Under the pieces are notes generated by a model. It was not told the origin of the DNA and did not search any database. It saw nothing but the letters and a program-made list of their open reading frames with translations. 59,174 nucleotides of DNA, taken from the NCBI GenBank assembly GCA_039028155.1, contig JBCCIS010000033.1, positions 1 to 59,174 of the forward strand, written 5' to 3'. Origin of the DNA: Pseudomonadota bacterium. Its GTDB lineage: Bacteria; Pseudomonadota; Alphaproteobacteria; SP197. How positions within the stretch are numbered: the stretch's first letter is position 1; each line of letters starts with the position of its first letter. The position numbers and the translations under genes were made by a program. Positions 25,778 through 35,181 of the stretch are shown piece by piece.

Positions 25778-27364
25778 ATGGACAGCAGTGGGGCGCGGCT
25801 TGGATACGTCTCGAGTATCGCGGGATCACAAGTCACTGGCAGCATAGATGACACCGACGGTGCGGCAGCGGCGCAGGTGCGCATCGGTGCGCTGGTCAAG
25901 ATGCAGACGCCGGAATCCACCGTTTACGGCATTATCAACGGCTTGCGTAACTCCGACGCGACGGGCTCGGGCCGCGGCGCCGTCGAAGTCGGCCTGATGG
26001 GCGAGATCATGTTCGACGACACCGGTGCGGCGACCGGTAACTTTGAACGAGGCGTCTCGATCTATCCCTCGCTGGGTGAGGAAATCTGCGTCGCGGTGTC
26101 GGAGGATTTGGGACGCGTTTACGCCCGCTCCGACAAACCGGATGTTCAGGTCGGCACGTTCTATCAGGACCAGTCCATCGGCGCCCACCTGATGACCGAC
26201 GATCTGATGGGCAAGCACTTTGTCGTGCTGGGGTCGACCGGGTCGGGCAAGTCCTGCACGGTGGCGCTGCTTTTGCGCAAGGTTCTGGAGAGCAACCAGA
26301 ACGGCCACGTCATTCTCTTGGACCCGCACAACGAGTATGCGGATGCCTTCAGCGAATGGGCGGAGGTCATCAACACGACGAACCTTTATTTGCCCTATTG
26401 GCTGCTCAATTTCGAAGAGACGGCCGAGATCATGTGCACCGGCGACGGGGCCGAGCGCCAAGCGCAGATGGGTATCCTGAAAGACGCCCTGGTCGAGGCC
26501 AAGAAGATGTTCCAGGCCGAGGGCGAGGATACGTCCTACATCACGATCGATACGCCGGTGCCGTATCGGCTTGGCGAGTTGAAGCGCATCATCGACAACG
26601 CGATGGGCCAGTACAACCGAGCCGAAAGCGTCGGTCCGTTCCAACGCCTCTTGGCGCGCATGGAAAGCGTCAGCAACGACCGCCGCTACGCCTTTATGTT
26701 CTCCAGCCGCATCGTCACCGACAATCTGTCGGAGGTCCTGGGCCGTCTGTTGCGCATGCCGGTCGACGGCAAGCCGATCAGTATCATGGATCTGTCAGGC
26801 GTGCCGTCAGAGATCGTCGATGTCGTCGTGTCGACCATGTGCCGGACAATCTTCGAGTTCAGCCTGTGGAGCGCCCATCCGCAGACCGTCCCGATCCTGC
26901 TGGTCTGCGAGGAGGCGCACCGCTATGTCCCCGCCCGCGACAACGCGGGCTTCGGTCCGACGAAGCAGTCGATTTCGCGGATTGCCAAGGAAGGCCGCAA
27001 GTACGGTGTTTCCCTGGGGTTAATAAGCCAGCGGCCGTCAGAGCTTTCCGACAGCATCATCAGCCAGTGCGGCACCATCATCGCGTTCCGCATGAGCAAC
27101 GATCGCGATCAAAACTTCGTGGCCAAGGTCCTGCCCGAGACGTCCCAGGGATTGCTTAGCGTGCTGCCGGCGCTCAGGACCCAGGAGGCGGTCATCGTCG
27201 GTGACGCCATATCGGTACCCATGCGGGTCCGCTTCGAAAATCTCGCCGCAGAACACCGCCCGCGCAGCGGCAACGCGGCGTTTTCGGAGAGCTGGCAGCA
27301 TGACTACGACTACGACGATTTCATGCAACACACGATCGATCGCTGGCGCCGCCAGCAGAGGTAG
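25778..27364 (+). CDS. HerA-like ATPase (DUF87 / FtsK-HerA superfamily)
   Basis: 528 residues. An N-terminal HAS-barrel-like region (about 5-125) is followed by the ATPase core with Walker A LGSTGSGKSC (151-160), then ILLDPHNEYADAF, Walker B ILLVCEEAHRYV and the C-terminal GLISQRPSELSDSIISQCGT. This is the HerA type of hexameric DNA-translocating ATPase. Canonical HerA works with nuclease NurA in end resection, and relatives serve in anti-phage systems with various effectors; no NurA or nuclease gene is next to it. A good ribosome site (AGGAG) supports the start. VWA and J-domain genes follow in the same direction after 51 bases. Confidence 0.88.
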   Translation: MDSSGARLGYVSSIAGSQVTGSIDDTDGAAAAQVRIGALVKMQTPESTVYGIINGLRNSDATGSGRGAVEVGLMGEIMFDDTGAATGNFERGVSIYPSLGEEICVAVSEDLGRVYARSDKPDVQVGTFYQDQSIGAHLMTDDLMGKHFVVLGSTGSGKSCTVALLLRKVLESNQNGHVILLDPHNEYADAFSEWAEVINTTNLYLPYWLLNFEETAEIMCTGDGAERQAQMGILKDALVEAKKMFQAEGEDTSYITIDTPVPYRLGELKRIIDNAMGQYNRAESVGPFQRLLARMESVSNDRRYAFMFSSRIVTDNLSEVLGRLLRMPVDGKPISIMDLSGVPSEIVDVVVSTMCRTIFEFSLWSAHPQTVPILLVCEEAHRYVPARDNAGFGPTKQSISRIAKEGRKYGVSLGLISQRPSELSDSIISQCGTIIAFRMSNDRDQNFVAKVLPETSQGLLSVLPALRTQEAVIVGDAISVPMRVRFENLAAEHRPRSGNAAFSESWQHDYDYDDFMQHTIDRWRRQQR

Positions 27365-27415
27365 TAAAGCAATCACTTGATTGCGTTATCGTGTGGCATC
27401 ACCATCTAAATCTAG

Positions 27416-28147
27416 ATGGGTGAACGACGCGATAAATTGCCGACGGCGACCTCCTCAGGCGACGTTGACACGTTCTTGACCAAGGTGGCGGCAACGCCGC
27501 GCAAGGCCCCTTTGGGCGCGCGCGGCCGGCTGGTGTTCGCGATGGACGCCACGGCCAGCCGCCAGCCGTCATGGGACCGCGCCTGCCGTTATCAAAGTGA
27601 GCTCTTCCATGCCGCCGAAGAGCATGGCGGCCTTGATGTGCAACTGGTGTTCTATCGCGGTTTTATGGAATGCCGGGCGAGCCCTTGGACTTCCGACGCC
27701 GCAACGTTGCGCCGCAAGATGACGAGCGTCAGTTGTCTGGGCGGCATGACCCAGATCGGCCGCGTGCTGACCCACGCATTGCGCGAAAACGCCAAGCAGC
27801 CAATCCAGGCGCTGGTCTTTGTCGGTGATTGTGTTGAAGAACATGTCGACGATCTCTGCAACAAGGCTGGCGAACTGGGTCTGAGAGGCGTACCAGTCTT
27901 CATCTTTCATGAAGGGTCCGAGCCGATCGCCGAGAACGCGTTCCGTCAGATCGCGCGCCTCTCCAAGGGTGCCTATTGCCGGTTGGACGCCACCAGTGGC
28001 GAACAACTACGCGCGCTGCTCTCTGCGATTGCTGTGTTTGCGGCTGGCGGGCAGCTGGCCCTGGAGCAGCATGGTAAGGGCAATGTGGAGGCGCGCCGGA
28101 TTGCCGAACAACTTCGTCTGACGCACGACAGCGCCGGCAAGTCATGA
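27416..28147 (+). CDS. VWA-domain protein with intact MIDAS
   Basis: 243 residues, soluble, no signal peptide. The von Willebrand A fold is suggested by [10 protein letters not shown] (D44, T46, S48, a DxTxS form of the metal-ion site), T112 in GGMTQIG and D138 in FVGDCVEE, giving a complete MIDAS. VWA domains bind protein partners through the metal. Its stop overlaps the start of the J-domain gene (ATGA), so the two are coupled, and a pairing of VWA and J-domain genes is, as far as I recall, common in alphaproteobacteria. Function unknown; a partner or substrate adaptor for the J-protein is the simplest guess. Confidence 0.85.
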   Translation: MGERRDKLPTATSSGDVDTFLTKVAATPRKAPLGARGRLVFAMDATASRQPSWDRACRYQSELFHAAEEHGGLDVQLVFYRGFMECRASPWTSDAATLRRKMTSVSCLGGMTQIGRVLTHALRENAKQPIQALVFVGDCVEEHVDDLCNKAGELGLRGVPVFIFHEGSEPIAENAFRQIARLSKGAYCRLDATSGEQLRALLSAIAVFAAGGQLALEQHGKGNVEARRIAEQLRLTHDSAGKS

Positions 28148-28869
28148 CTTGGCTACTACTTGGCGCCGGGCTGGTGGTTCTGGCCTGGGCCATTATTGCC
28201 TCCGCCCTGAATGCCAAATCGTCGACCCTGATGCGGGTCGTCAAACTGACCATCGGCTTCCTAGCGATGGCGTTGATCATCGTACTCCTGGTGACAGGCC
28301 GATATGGGCTTGCCGTCTCTTTGGTGCCCGTGCTTTTGGCAGTCGCAATTCGCTGGCACGGCATGGCGTCGATGTTGCAGAACGCGTTTTCCGGCCTGTC
28401 ATCCTTGAACGGGCAACAAACGCCGGGGCAGGCGTCTGAGGTCGAAAGCCCTTACCTGCGCATGGTGCTGGATCACGATAGCGGCGACATGATTGGCGAG
28501 GTGCTTAGAGGTGACTTCGCGGGACGGCGTATTGACACGCTGGGGTTGCCGGAGCTGTTGTCGCTATTGCGCGAGTTGCAGGACCGAGATACCGATGGTG
28601 CACGGCTATTGGCCGCGTGGCTTGACCGCAGCATTCACGCCGATACTTGGCGCGATGCCGCCCACGGCGGCGGCGACCAGGCGGCCTCGACCGGTGGTAT
28701 GTCGCGTGAAGAAGCGGCCGAAATCCTTGGCGTTTCGCCCGATGCGGACGCCGAGACTGTGCGTGAGGCCCACCGCAAGCTGATGGCGGCCAATCATCCC
28801 GACAAGGGCGGATCGCCATGGCTGGCGCGCCAGATTAATCTGGCCCGCGATACGCTGCTGGGAGAATAG
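28144..28869 (+). CDS. Membrane-anchored Pam18/Tim14-like J-domain protein
   Basis: 241 residues. Two hydrophobic segments (about 3-22 and 35-69) are followed by a cytoplasmic linker and a short C-terminal J domain (about 186-241): [36 protein letters not shown] with HPD at 218-220, then [14 protein letters not shown]. The C-terminal J domain, the membrane anchor and the NHPDKGGS pattern match mitochondrial Pam18/Tim14, the J-protein of the inner-membrane import motor, and its alphaproteobacterial relatives. It should stimulate DnaK at the inner membrane. Coupled to the VWA gene by a 4-base overlap. Confidence 0.88.
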   Translation: MTWLLLGAGLVVLAWAIIASALNAKSSTLMRVVKLTIGFLAMALIIVLLVTGRYGLAVSLVPVLLAVAIRWHGMASMLQNAFSGLSSLNGQQTPGQASEVESPYLRMVLDHDSGDMIGEVLRGDFAGRRIDTLGLPELLSLLRELQDRDTDGARLLAAWLDRSIHADTWRDAAHGGGDQAASTGGMSREEAAEILGVSPDADAETVREAHRKLMAANHPDKGGSPWLARQINLARDTLLGE

Positions 28870-28979
28870 GGCGCCCGAGGCGGCCTCCACCCATTTGTTG
28901 CGGATATCTCACTGGCATTTCAGGGCCTTGTGGTGTATCCGCCGTTGCGAGCGTAACACATGCTGTCTGGTGGAGTTCT

Positions 28980-29858
28980 GTGACTGATCATCGTGTGCGC
29001 CGTGCTGTCTTCCCCGTGGCGGGTCTCGGCACCCGTTTTCTTCCCGCCACCAAGGTCATGCCCAAGGAAATGCTGACCGTTGTCGACAAACCGCTGATCC
29101 ATCACGCGGTGGAAGAGGCGGCGGCGGCCGGCATCGAAGAGTTCATCCTGGTCAACGGTCGGGGCAAAGGTGTCCTGGAAGACCATTTCGATCGTGCATT
29201 CGAACTGGACTGGACACTCGAGACGCGCGGCAAGGAAGAGGGACTGGAGCGCTCGCGTGCGCTTGTGCCGCCGGCCGGCAATGTGGTTTCGGTGCGCCAG
29301 CAGGCGCCGCTTGGTCTGGGTCACGCGGTCTGGTGCGCCCGGCACGCGGTCGGCGACGAGCCGTTCGCCGTCTTCCTGTGCGACGACCTCGTGCTGTCGG
29401 ACCAGCCCTGTATCGGCGAGCTCCTGGAGGTGCATGCCGAGACCGGTGGCAACGTCGTGGCGGTCGAAGAAGTGCCGCGCGATCAGACCAATCGATACGG
29501 CATTCTGGACATCGGCGACGATGATGGGCGCCTGGTCGATGTTCGCGGCCTCGTTGAGAAGCCGGATCCGGCCGACGCGCCGTCAAACCTCTCGATCATC
29601 GGGCGTTACGTCTTGTTGCCCGAGATCATGGATCACCTGGCGACCCAGGAGCCGAAGGCCGGCAACGAGATTCAGTTGACCGACGCCATGGCGAAGATGA
29701 TCGGTAACGCGCCGTTCCACGGACTGCGTTTCTCCGGGCGCCGTTTTGACTGTGGCTCGAAACTCGGATTTATCCAGGCGAACATCGCCTTCGGCCTGGC
29801 CGATGCCGATATCGGCCCTGCTTTGGACAAATTCCTGAAAGAAGACACGACTTCATAA
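28980..29858 (+). CDS. galU: UTP-glucose-1-phosphate uridylyltransferase
   Basis: 292 residues from GTG 28980, with a GGTGGAG site upstream. N-terminal AVFPVAGLGTRFLPATKVMPKEML is the nucleotidyltransferase signature; VDKPLIHHAVEEA, FLCDDLV and VEKPDP follow. It makes UDP-glucose from UTP and glucose-1-phosphate in the cytoplasm. First gene of a galU-ugd-phosphomannomutase run that supplies precursors for exopolysaccharide, LPS and capsule. The 110-base gap upstream, after the J-domain gene, shows no clear promoter by eye. Confidence 0.95.
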   Translation: MTDHRVRRAVFPVAGLGTRFLPATKVMPKEMLTVVDKPLIHHAVEEAAAAGIEEFILVNGRGKGVLEDHFDRAFELDWTLETRGKEEGLERSRALVPPAGNVVSVRQQAPLGLGHAVWCARHAVGDEPFAVFLCDDLVLSDQPCIGELLEVHAETGGNVVAVEEVPRDQTNRYGILDIGDDDGRLVDVRGLVEKPDPADAPSNLSIIGRYVLLPEIMDHLATQEPKAGNEIQLTDAMAKMIGNAPFHGLRFSGRRFDCGSKLGFIQANIAFGLADADIGPALDKFLKEDTTS

Positions 29859-29874
29859 TGCGGGTTGGGGAACG

Positions 29875-31203
29875 ATGAAGATTGCGATGATCGGGACAGG
29901 CTATGTCGGCCTGGTCTCTGGCGCGTGTTTCTCGGAGTTCGGTATCGATGTCACCTGCGTCGACAGCGACGCTGAGAAGATCGCGACGCTGACAAACGGC
30001 GGCATACCGATCTATGAGCCCGGTCTTGACGATCTGGTCGCGCGCAACGTTCAGGCCGAGCGCTTGCACTTTTCGACCGATCTGGCGGCCGCCGTCGGCG
30101 AGGCCGATGCGGTTTTCATCGCCGTCGGCACGCCGACCCGTCGCGGCGACGGTCACGCCGATCTGCAGTACGTGTTTGCCGCCGCTGAGCAAATCGCCGA
30201 TGCGATGACGGGCTATACGGTTGTCGTGACCAAGTCGACGGTACCGGTGGGAACCGGACGCAAGGTCGAGGAGATCATTGGCGAGCGCCGACCCGACGCC
30301 GACTTCGACGTCGCGTCGAATCCGGAGTTTCTGCGCGAGGGGTCGGCGATCGAAGACTTCATGCGGCCCGACCGTGTTGTCGTCGGCACGGTGTCGGAGA
30401 GGGCGCGTGAGTTGATGTCCGTGCTCTACCGCCCGCTCTATCTGCACGAAACGCCGATGCTGTTCACAAGCCTGGAGACGTCGGAGCTGATCAAGTACGC
30501 GACCAACAGTTTTCTGGCGACCAAGATCACGTTCATCAACCAGATGGCCGACCTGTGCGAGAAGACCGGCGCCAACGTCAACGACATCGCAAGGGGTATC
30601 GGTCTTGATGGCCGCATCGGACCGAAATTCCTGCATCCCGGTCCTGGTTACGGCGGCAGCTGTTTTCCCAAGGACACCCTGGCGCTGGTCAAGACGGCGC
30701 AACAGTACCAGTCGCCGGTTACCATCGTGGAGGCCGTTGTCGACGCCAACGATCGGCGCAAGCGCGCCATGGCCGACAAGGTGAGCCAAGCGGTCGGCGA
30801 CCTCGCCGGCAAATCGATCGCGGTTCTGGGGCTGACGTTCAAACCGAACACCGACGACATGCGGGAGTCACCCAGCCTGGTCATCGTGCCGCAGCTCATC
30901 GAGGGCGGCGCGACGGTCAAGGTGTACGATCCCAAAGGCATGGGCGAGGCCAAGCCGATGCTGCCCGGCGCCGTGTTCTGCGACAGCGTTGATGAAGCGG
31001 TTGCCGAGGCCGACGCGCTGGTCATCGTGACCGAGTGGAACGAGTTTCGGCTGCTCGACCTCGGTGGCCTGCGCGAGGCGATGCGTACGCCGCTCGTGAT
31101 CGACCTGCGCAACATTTACCAGCCCGACGAGATGCGCGCGGCCGGCTTCCGTTACGTCGGTGTCGGCTTGGGCCACGTCGATGATGCCGTGACGGCCCAC
31201 TAG
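29875..31203 (+). CDS. ugd: UDP-glucose 6-dehydrogenase
   Basis: 442 residues. N-terminal Rossmann motif KIAMIGTGYVGLVSGACFSE, central FAVGTPTRR-type region (IAVGTPTRRGDGHADL), and the catalytic cysteine C263 in GPGYGGSCFPKDTLAL. The C-terminal UDP-binding domain includes GLTFKPNTDDMRESPS. It oxidises UDP-glucose twice with NAD+ to UDP-glucuronate, a precursor of acidic polysaccharides. It starts 16 bases after galU and is followed 9 bases later by the mutase gene, so the three are cotranscribed. Confidence 0.95.
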   Translation: MKIAMIGTGYVGLVSGACFSEFGIDVTCVDSDAEKIATLTNGGIPIYEPGLDDLVARNVQAERLHFSTDLAAAVGEADAVFIAVGTPTRRGDGHADLQYVFAAAEQIADAMTGYTVVVTKSTVPVGTGRKVEEIIGERRPDADFDVASNPEFLREGSAIEDFMRPDRVVVGTVSERARELMSVLYRPLYLHETPMLFTSLETSELIKYATNSFLATKITFINQMADLCEKTGANVNDIARGIGLDGRIGPKFLHPGPGYGGSCFPKDTLALVKTAQQYQSPVTIVEAVVDANDRRKRAMADKVSQAVGDLAGKSIAVLGLTFKPNTDDMRESPSLVIVPQLIEGGATVKVYDPKGMGEAKPMLPGAVFCDSVDEAVAEADALVIVTEWNEFRLLDLGGLREAMRTPLVIDLRNIYQPDEMRAAGFRYVGVGLGHVDDAVTAH

Positions 31204-31212
31204 GACTGCGCC

Positions 31213-32601
31213 GTGGTTCACCCCTCGATCCTTCGCGCCTACGACATCCGCGGTGTCGTCGGCGACACGCTCAACCCCCGTGACGTCGCTGCCCTGGGGC
31301 GCGCCTTCGCCGCGATCGTGCGGCGCGATGCGCCCAAGCGTGATGGCCGTCCCCTTGTCGTTGTCGGTTATGACGGCCGCTTGAGTTCACCGGACCTTGA
31401 GAGCGCGCTGGTCGAGGGTTTGTCGACCGGCGGCGTCGATGTCTTGCGCATCGGTCTGGGACCGACTCCGATGTTGTACTACGCGGTCCATGCCTTTGAT
31501 GCCCAGGGCGGCATCATGGTGACGGGATCGCATAACCCGCCCGATTACAACGGCATGAAGCTGATGTTGGGGAAGGGGCCGTTCCACGGCGACCAGATCC
31601 TCGAACTCGGCCGCATGGCCGGCGACGCGGCGGAAGTGCCGGATGACGCACCGGGCACCATAAGCGAGCGGCCGCTTGCGCGCTCCTATGTCGATCGTTT
31701 GGCGCGCGATCTCGTGCCCGACCTGTCGCTCAAGGTCGCGTGGGACGCAGGCAACGGCGCGGCCGGTGAGATCCTGAGCCAGCTCGTCGCCCAGATGCCC
31801 GGCGATCACACGGTTCTCTATGCCGATATCGACGGCACGTTTCCCAACCATCATCCTGACCCCACGGTGGTCGAGAACCTCGCCGACTTGCGCGCGGCGG
31901 TCGCCGAGGGCGACTGCGATCTCGGCATCGCGTTCGACGGCGACGGCGACCGCATTGGCGTCATCGACGGCGAGGGCCATATCCTGTGGGGCGATCAGTT
32001 GATGGCGATCCTGTCGGCCGACGTCCTGCAGCGTCATCCCGGCGCGACGATCATTGCCGACGTCAAGGCGAGCCAGGTTCTGTTCGACGAGATCGCGCGG
32101 CTGGGCGGCGAACCGCTGATGTGGCGCACCGGCCATTCACTGATCAAACAGAAGATGAAAGAGGTCGGCAGTCCGTTGGCGGGCGAGATGAGCGGTCACA
32201 TCTTTTTCGCTGACGGTTACTATGGTTTCGACGACGCGCTCTATGCCGCCGTGCGCCTGTTGAACGCAATCCACCGCTCCGGCAAGTCGGTAGTTGAGTT
32301 GCGCCAGGCCCTGCCGGCAACGGTCAACACGCCGGAGATGCGGTTCGACTGTGACGACACCCGTAAATTTGATGTCATCGAGGAAGTGCGCGAGCGGCTG
32401 AAGTCGCGCAAGGCGGACGTCAACGATGTCGACGGCGTGCGGGTTGCCATTGACGGTGGCTGGTGGCTGCTGCGCGCCTCGAACACCCAGCCGGTCCTGG
32501 TTGCCCGCTGTGAGGCCGGCGACGATGCGACACTTGAGAAGATCAAGGCCGATCTGGTCGCCACCGTCACGCCGAGCGGCGTCAGCCTGCCCGAGCTCTG
32601 A
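31213..32601 (+). CDS. Phosphomannomutase/phosphoglucomutase
   Basis: 462 residues from GTG 31213. The phosphoserine is S106 in [15 protein letters not shown], the metal loop is [12 protein letters not shown] near residue 242, and the sugar loop GEMSGHIFF follows near 325. The C-terminal [15 protein letters not shown] binds phosphate. The family (AlgC/ManB type) interconverts hexose 1- and 6-phosphates, here most sensibly glucose-6-phosphate to glucose-1-phosphate for galU and mannose-6-phosphate to mannose-1-phosphate. Third gene of the nucleotide-sugar operon. Confidence 0.92.
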   Translation: MVHPSILRAYDIRGVVGDTLNPRDVAALGRAFAAIVRRDAPKRDGRPLVVVGYDGRLSSPDLESALVEGLSTGGVDVLRIGLGPTPMLYYAVHAFDAQGGIMVTGSHNPPDYNGMKLMLGKGPFHGDQILELGRMAGDAAEVPDDAPGTISERPLARSYVDRLARDLVPDLSLKVAWDAGNGAAGEILSQLVAQMPGDHTVLYADIDGTFPNHHPDPTVVENLADLRAAVAEGDCDLGIAFDGDGDRIGVIDGEGHILWGDQLMAILSADVLQRHPGATIIADVKASQVLFDEIARLGGEPLMWRTGHSLIKQKMKEVGSPLAGEMSGHIFFADGYYGFDDALYAAVRLLNAIHRSGKSVVELRQALPATVNTPEMRFDCDDTRKFDVIEEVRERLKSRKADVNDVDGVRVAIDGGWWLLRASNTQPVLVARCEAGDDATLEKIKADLVATVTPSGVSLPEL

Positions 32602-32687
32602 CCGACCGCCGCCGATGGACCGTGGTCCCAATCCAGCAATGAGAATGTGTTATGGGAACGGTCCGAACGGGCGCGAAAGAGACTCGT

Positions 32688-33527
32688 ATGAGCGATGATA
32701 TCCAAGCGGCGGTTGGTCGGCGCCGGACAGTGTCCGATCACCTGGTGCCACGGCAGGCAGAGATGCTGGCGGCCACGCTGGACCTTGAACCATCACCTGG
32801 GCTGGCGGCTGGCGCGTTGCCGCCGGGTTGGCATTGGATCTATTTCCTTGATGCGCCCGCCACCGGCTTGGTCGGCGCGGACGGCCGCTCGGTGCCTGGT
32901 GGCTTCCTGCCGGATACCGGATTGCCCCGTCGCATGTGGGGCGGTGGCGAATTGATCTTTCATCGTCCCTTGCGTCTGGGTGACCTGGCGACCAGCGAGG
33001 CGTGCCTTGAATCTGTCGATGAGAAGCAAGGCCGCAGCGGCCGCTTCGTCGTCCTGAAGGTGCACTACGCTCTCTGCGACAGCGGCGGTCTGGCTGTCGA
33101 GGAGCGCCGCGATATCGTGATGCGCGAGGCGGCGGGCCACGGCGAAATGCCGCCCAGGCGTGAACCACCCGGCGAGGCTGTTTGGCGGCGTGAGCTGACG
33201 CCGAGCCACATGTTGCTGTTCCGGTTTTCGGCGCTGACGTTCAACAGTCATCGCATTCACTATGACGCCGATTATGTCCGAGACGTCGAAGGCTATCCCG
33301 ACCTGCTCGTCCATGGGCCGCTGCTCGCCTTGTTGCTGCTGGGTCATCTTGCCGAGAGTTGTCCGGGCGCCGCCATTCGCCGGTTTCGCTACCGCGCCGT
33401 CGCGCCGCTCTTTGTCGGGCGGCCCCTGACACTGTGCGGTCGCCCGGCCGGCGACGGCGAGGCCGAGTTGTGGGTCGCCGGCGAGGACGGCGGGCTTGCC
33501 ATGCAGGCCGAGGCGGCTTTCGATTGA
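32688..33527 (+). CDS. Hotdog-fold acyl-CoA hydratase-like protein (HTD2/MaoC type)
   Basis: 279 residues from ATG 32688; an ATG at 32652 adds 12 residues and neither has a strong ribosome site. Two hotdog repeats are visible: an N-terminal FAS1-like dehydratase part (WHWIYFLDAP, GGGELIFHRPLRLGD) and a C-terminal part with FNSHRIHYDADYVRDVEG and LLVHGPLLALLLL, where the Asp/His of the R-hydratase motif lie. Relatives hydrate mesaconyl-C4-CoA, itaconyl-CoA or 3-hydroxyacyl-ACP. The substrate is undetermined here. It is followed 62 bases later by an amidase. Confidence 0.82.
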   Translation: MSDDIQAAVGRRRTVSDHLVPRQAEMLAATLDLEPSPGLAAGALPPGWHWIYFLDAPATGLVGADGRSVPGGFLPDTGLPRRMWGGGELIFHRPLRLGDLATSEACLESVDEKQGRSGRFVVLKVHYALCDSGGLAVEERRDIVMREAAGHGEMPPRREPPGEAVWRRELTPSHMLLFRFSALTFNSHRIHYDADYVRDVEGYPDLLVHGPLLALLLLGHLAESCPGAAIRRFRYRAVAPLFVGRPLTLCGRPAGDGEAELWVAGEDGGLAMQAEAAFD

Positions 33528-33589
33528 GGGCAGGGGCCATGAAATGGTTCGGCGCTTGTCTTCGCGCCGCCAGGCGATAGGTTGCCGCC

Positions 33590-35053
33590 ATGAGTGATGA
33601 TCTGACCCGCTTCAGCGCCGCCGCGCTCGCAGATGGCTATCGCGCCAAGCAGTTCTCTCCCGTCGAGGTCGCCGACGCTGTTCTCGCTCGGATCGATGAT
33701 ATCGATGGCAACCTGAACGCGTTCTGCCATCGCGACGACGAGACCGTGCGTGCGATGGCGCAAGCATCTGAGGAGCGGTGGAACAAGGGCGAGCCGCTCG
33801 GTCCCGTCGACGGCGTTCCGGTCAGCGTCAAGGACGTGCTGCGCCTGAAAGGCTGGCCGACCCGGTTGGGATCCAAAACCGTCGATGCCAAGCAGGCATG
33901 GGACACGGACTCACCGTCCGTCCAGCGCATGCGCGAAGCCGGCGCGGTGTTCTTAGGCATGACGACGACGCCGGAGATGGGGTGGAAGGGGGTCACCGAC
34001 TGCCCGCTCTATGGCGTCACCCGCAACCCCTGGAACATCCGGATGACGCCGGGCGGTTCCAGCGGCGGCGCGGCCGCGGCGGTTGCCTGTGGCATGGGAC
34101 CGCTGGGGTTCGGCACCGATGGCGGTGGCTCCGTGCGCATTCCGGCCGGCTTTTCGGGCATCGTCGGCATGAAGCCGACCTTTGGGCGCGTGCCGATCTG
34201 GCCACCCAGCGCTTTCGGTTTGCTGTCCCATGTTGGCCCGATGGCGCGCACCGTCGAAGATGCCGCGATCATGCTGAACGTCATCGGCAAACCGGACAGT
34301 CGCGATGCCTGGTCGCTGCGCGATGACGGGACCGACTATGTCACCGCGTTGGACCACGATGTCACCGGGCTTCGCATTGCGTGGAGCCCGGATCTCGGTT
34401 TTGTCCGTGTCGATCCGGAAATCGCCCGCCTGACGGAAGAGGCGGCGCGACGTTTCGAGGAACTCGGCGCGACGGTCGAGACGGTGTCGCCGGGCTTTGA
34501 CAATCCGGCCGAGAGCTTTCGGACCTTGTGGTACGCTGCCGCGGCCCAGGCCATTCGCACCGAGAGCCGGGCGCGCCGGCGCTTTCTGGATTTCGGCCTA
34601 TCGACAATCGCGGAGGAGGGGGAGTCGATCTCCGCCATGGATTGGCTGGTCGCCGACAGGGCGCGCAACGAACTGGGCGCGCATATGGCCGCCTTTCACG
34701 AGCGCTATGATCTACTGCTGACGCCCACATTGCCGCTGCCGGCGTTTGAGTCGGGGTTGGAGGTGCCGAGTGGCTGGCCGCATGAGCGTTGGTTCACGTG
34801 GACGCCCTTTACCTACCCCTTCAACATGACGCGCCAGCCGGCCTTGACCGTGCCCTGCGGCTTCACGGAAAGCGGCCTTCCCGTAGGGCTTCAGATCGTT
34901 GGTGCGCGGGGCGACGACGCGCGGGTCATGGCCGCCGGCCATGCCTATCAAAAGGCCCACTCGCTCCTCGATCGATGGCCTGAAGCCGGGCGCGTCGCTG
35001 TGTCGGTGGAGCCACAGATTGTGGACAAGTCTGACGAAATGGCGACAAAGTGA
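33590..35053 (+). CDS. Amidase-signature family hydrolase
   Basis: 487 residues. The Ser-cisSer-Lys triad is complete: K81 in SVKDVLRLKG, S157 (cis-serine) in PGGSSGGAAAAVA, and nucleophile S181 in GTDGGGSVRIPAGFSG. Such enzymes hydrolyse amides or carbamoyl compounds; GatA of the transamidosome belongs to the same family, but no gatB or gatC is adjacent, so this is more likely a stand-alone catabolic amidase. The substrate cannot be predicted. The gap after it contains a short dyad. Confidence 0.9.
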   Translation: MSDDLTRFSAAALADGYRAKQFSPVEVADAVLARIDDIDGNLNAFCHRDDETVRAMAQASEERWNKGEPLGPVDGVPVSVKDVLRLKGWPTRLGSKTVDAKQAWDTDSPSVQRMREAGAVFLGMTTTPEMGWKGVTDCPLYGVTRNPWNIRMTPGGSSGGAAAAVACGMGPLGFGTDGGGSVRIPAGFSGIVGMKPTFGRVPIWPPSAFGLLSHVGPMARTVEDAAIMLNVIGKPDSRDAWSLRDDGTDYVTALDHDVTGLRIAWSPDLGFVRVDPEIARLTEEAARRFEELGATVETVSPGFDNPAESFRTLWYAAAAQAIRTESRARRRFLDFGLSTIAEEGESISAMDWLVADRARNELGAHMAAFHERYDLLLTPTLPLPAFESGLEVPSGWPHERWFTWTPFTYPFNMTRQPALTVPCGFTESGLPVGLQIVGARGDDARVMAAGHAYQKAHSLLDRWPEAGRVAVSVEPQIVDKSDEMATK

Positions 35054-35080
35054 TGACGGTCACGTCGGATTCGGTGTTTA

Positions 35081-35095
35081 GAATCAATCAGATTC
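35081..35095. promoter_or_regulatory. Short dyad upstream of the D,D-carboxypeptidase gene
   Basis: GAATC-AATCA-GATTC, a perfect 5-bp inverted repeat in the 128-base gap between the amidase and the D-Ala-D-Ala carboxypeptidase gene. The surrounding bases are AT-richer than the genes. Possibly an operator; weak evidence. Confidence 0.25.
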
Positions 35096-35181
35096 GATGT
35101 TTCGTTAAACAGAAGCGTGGACAGTTCTAGCCAATCTGGGTTAGTCTTACACCTATCCAATTGGGGCAGATCCGGCTCATC

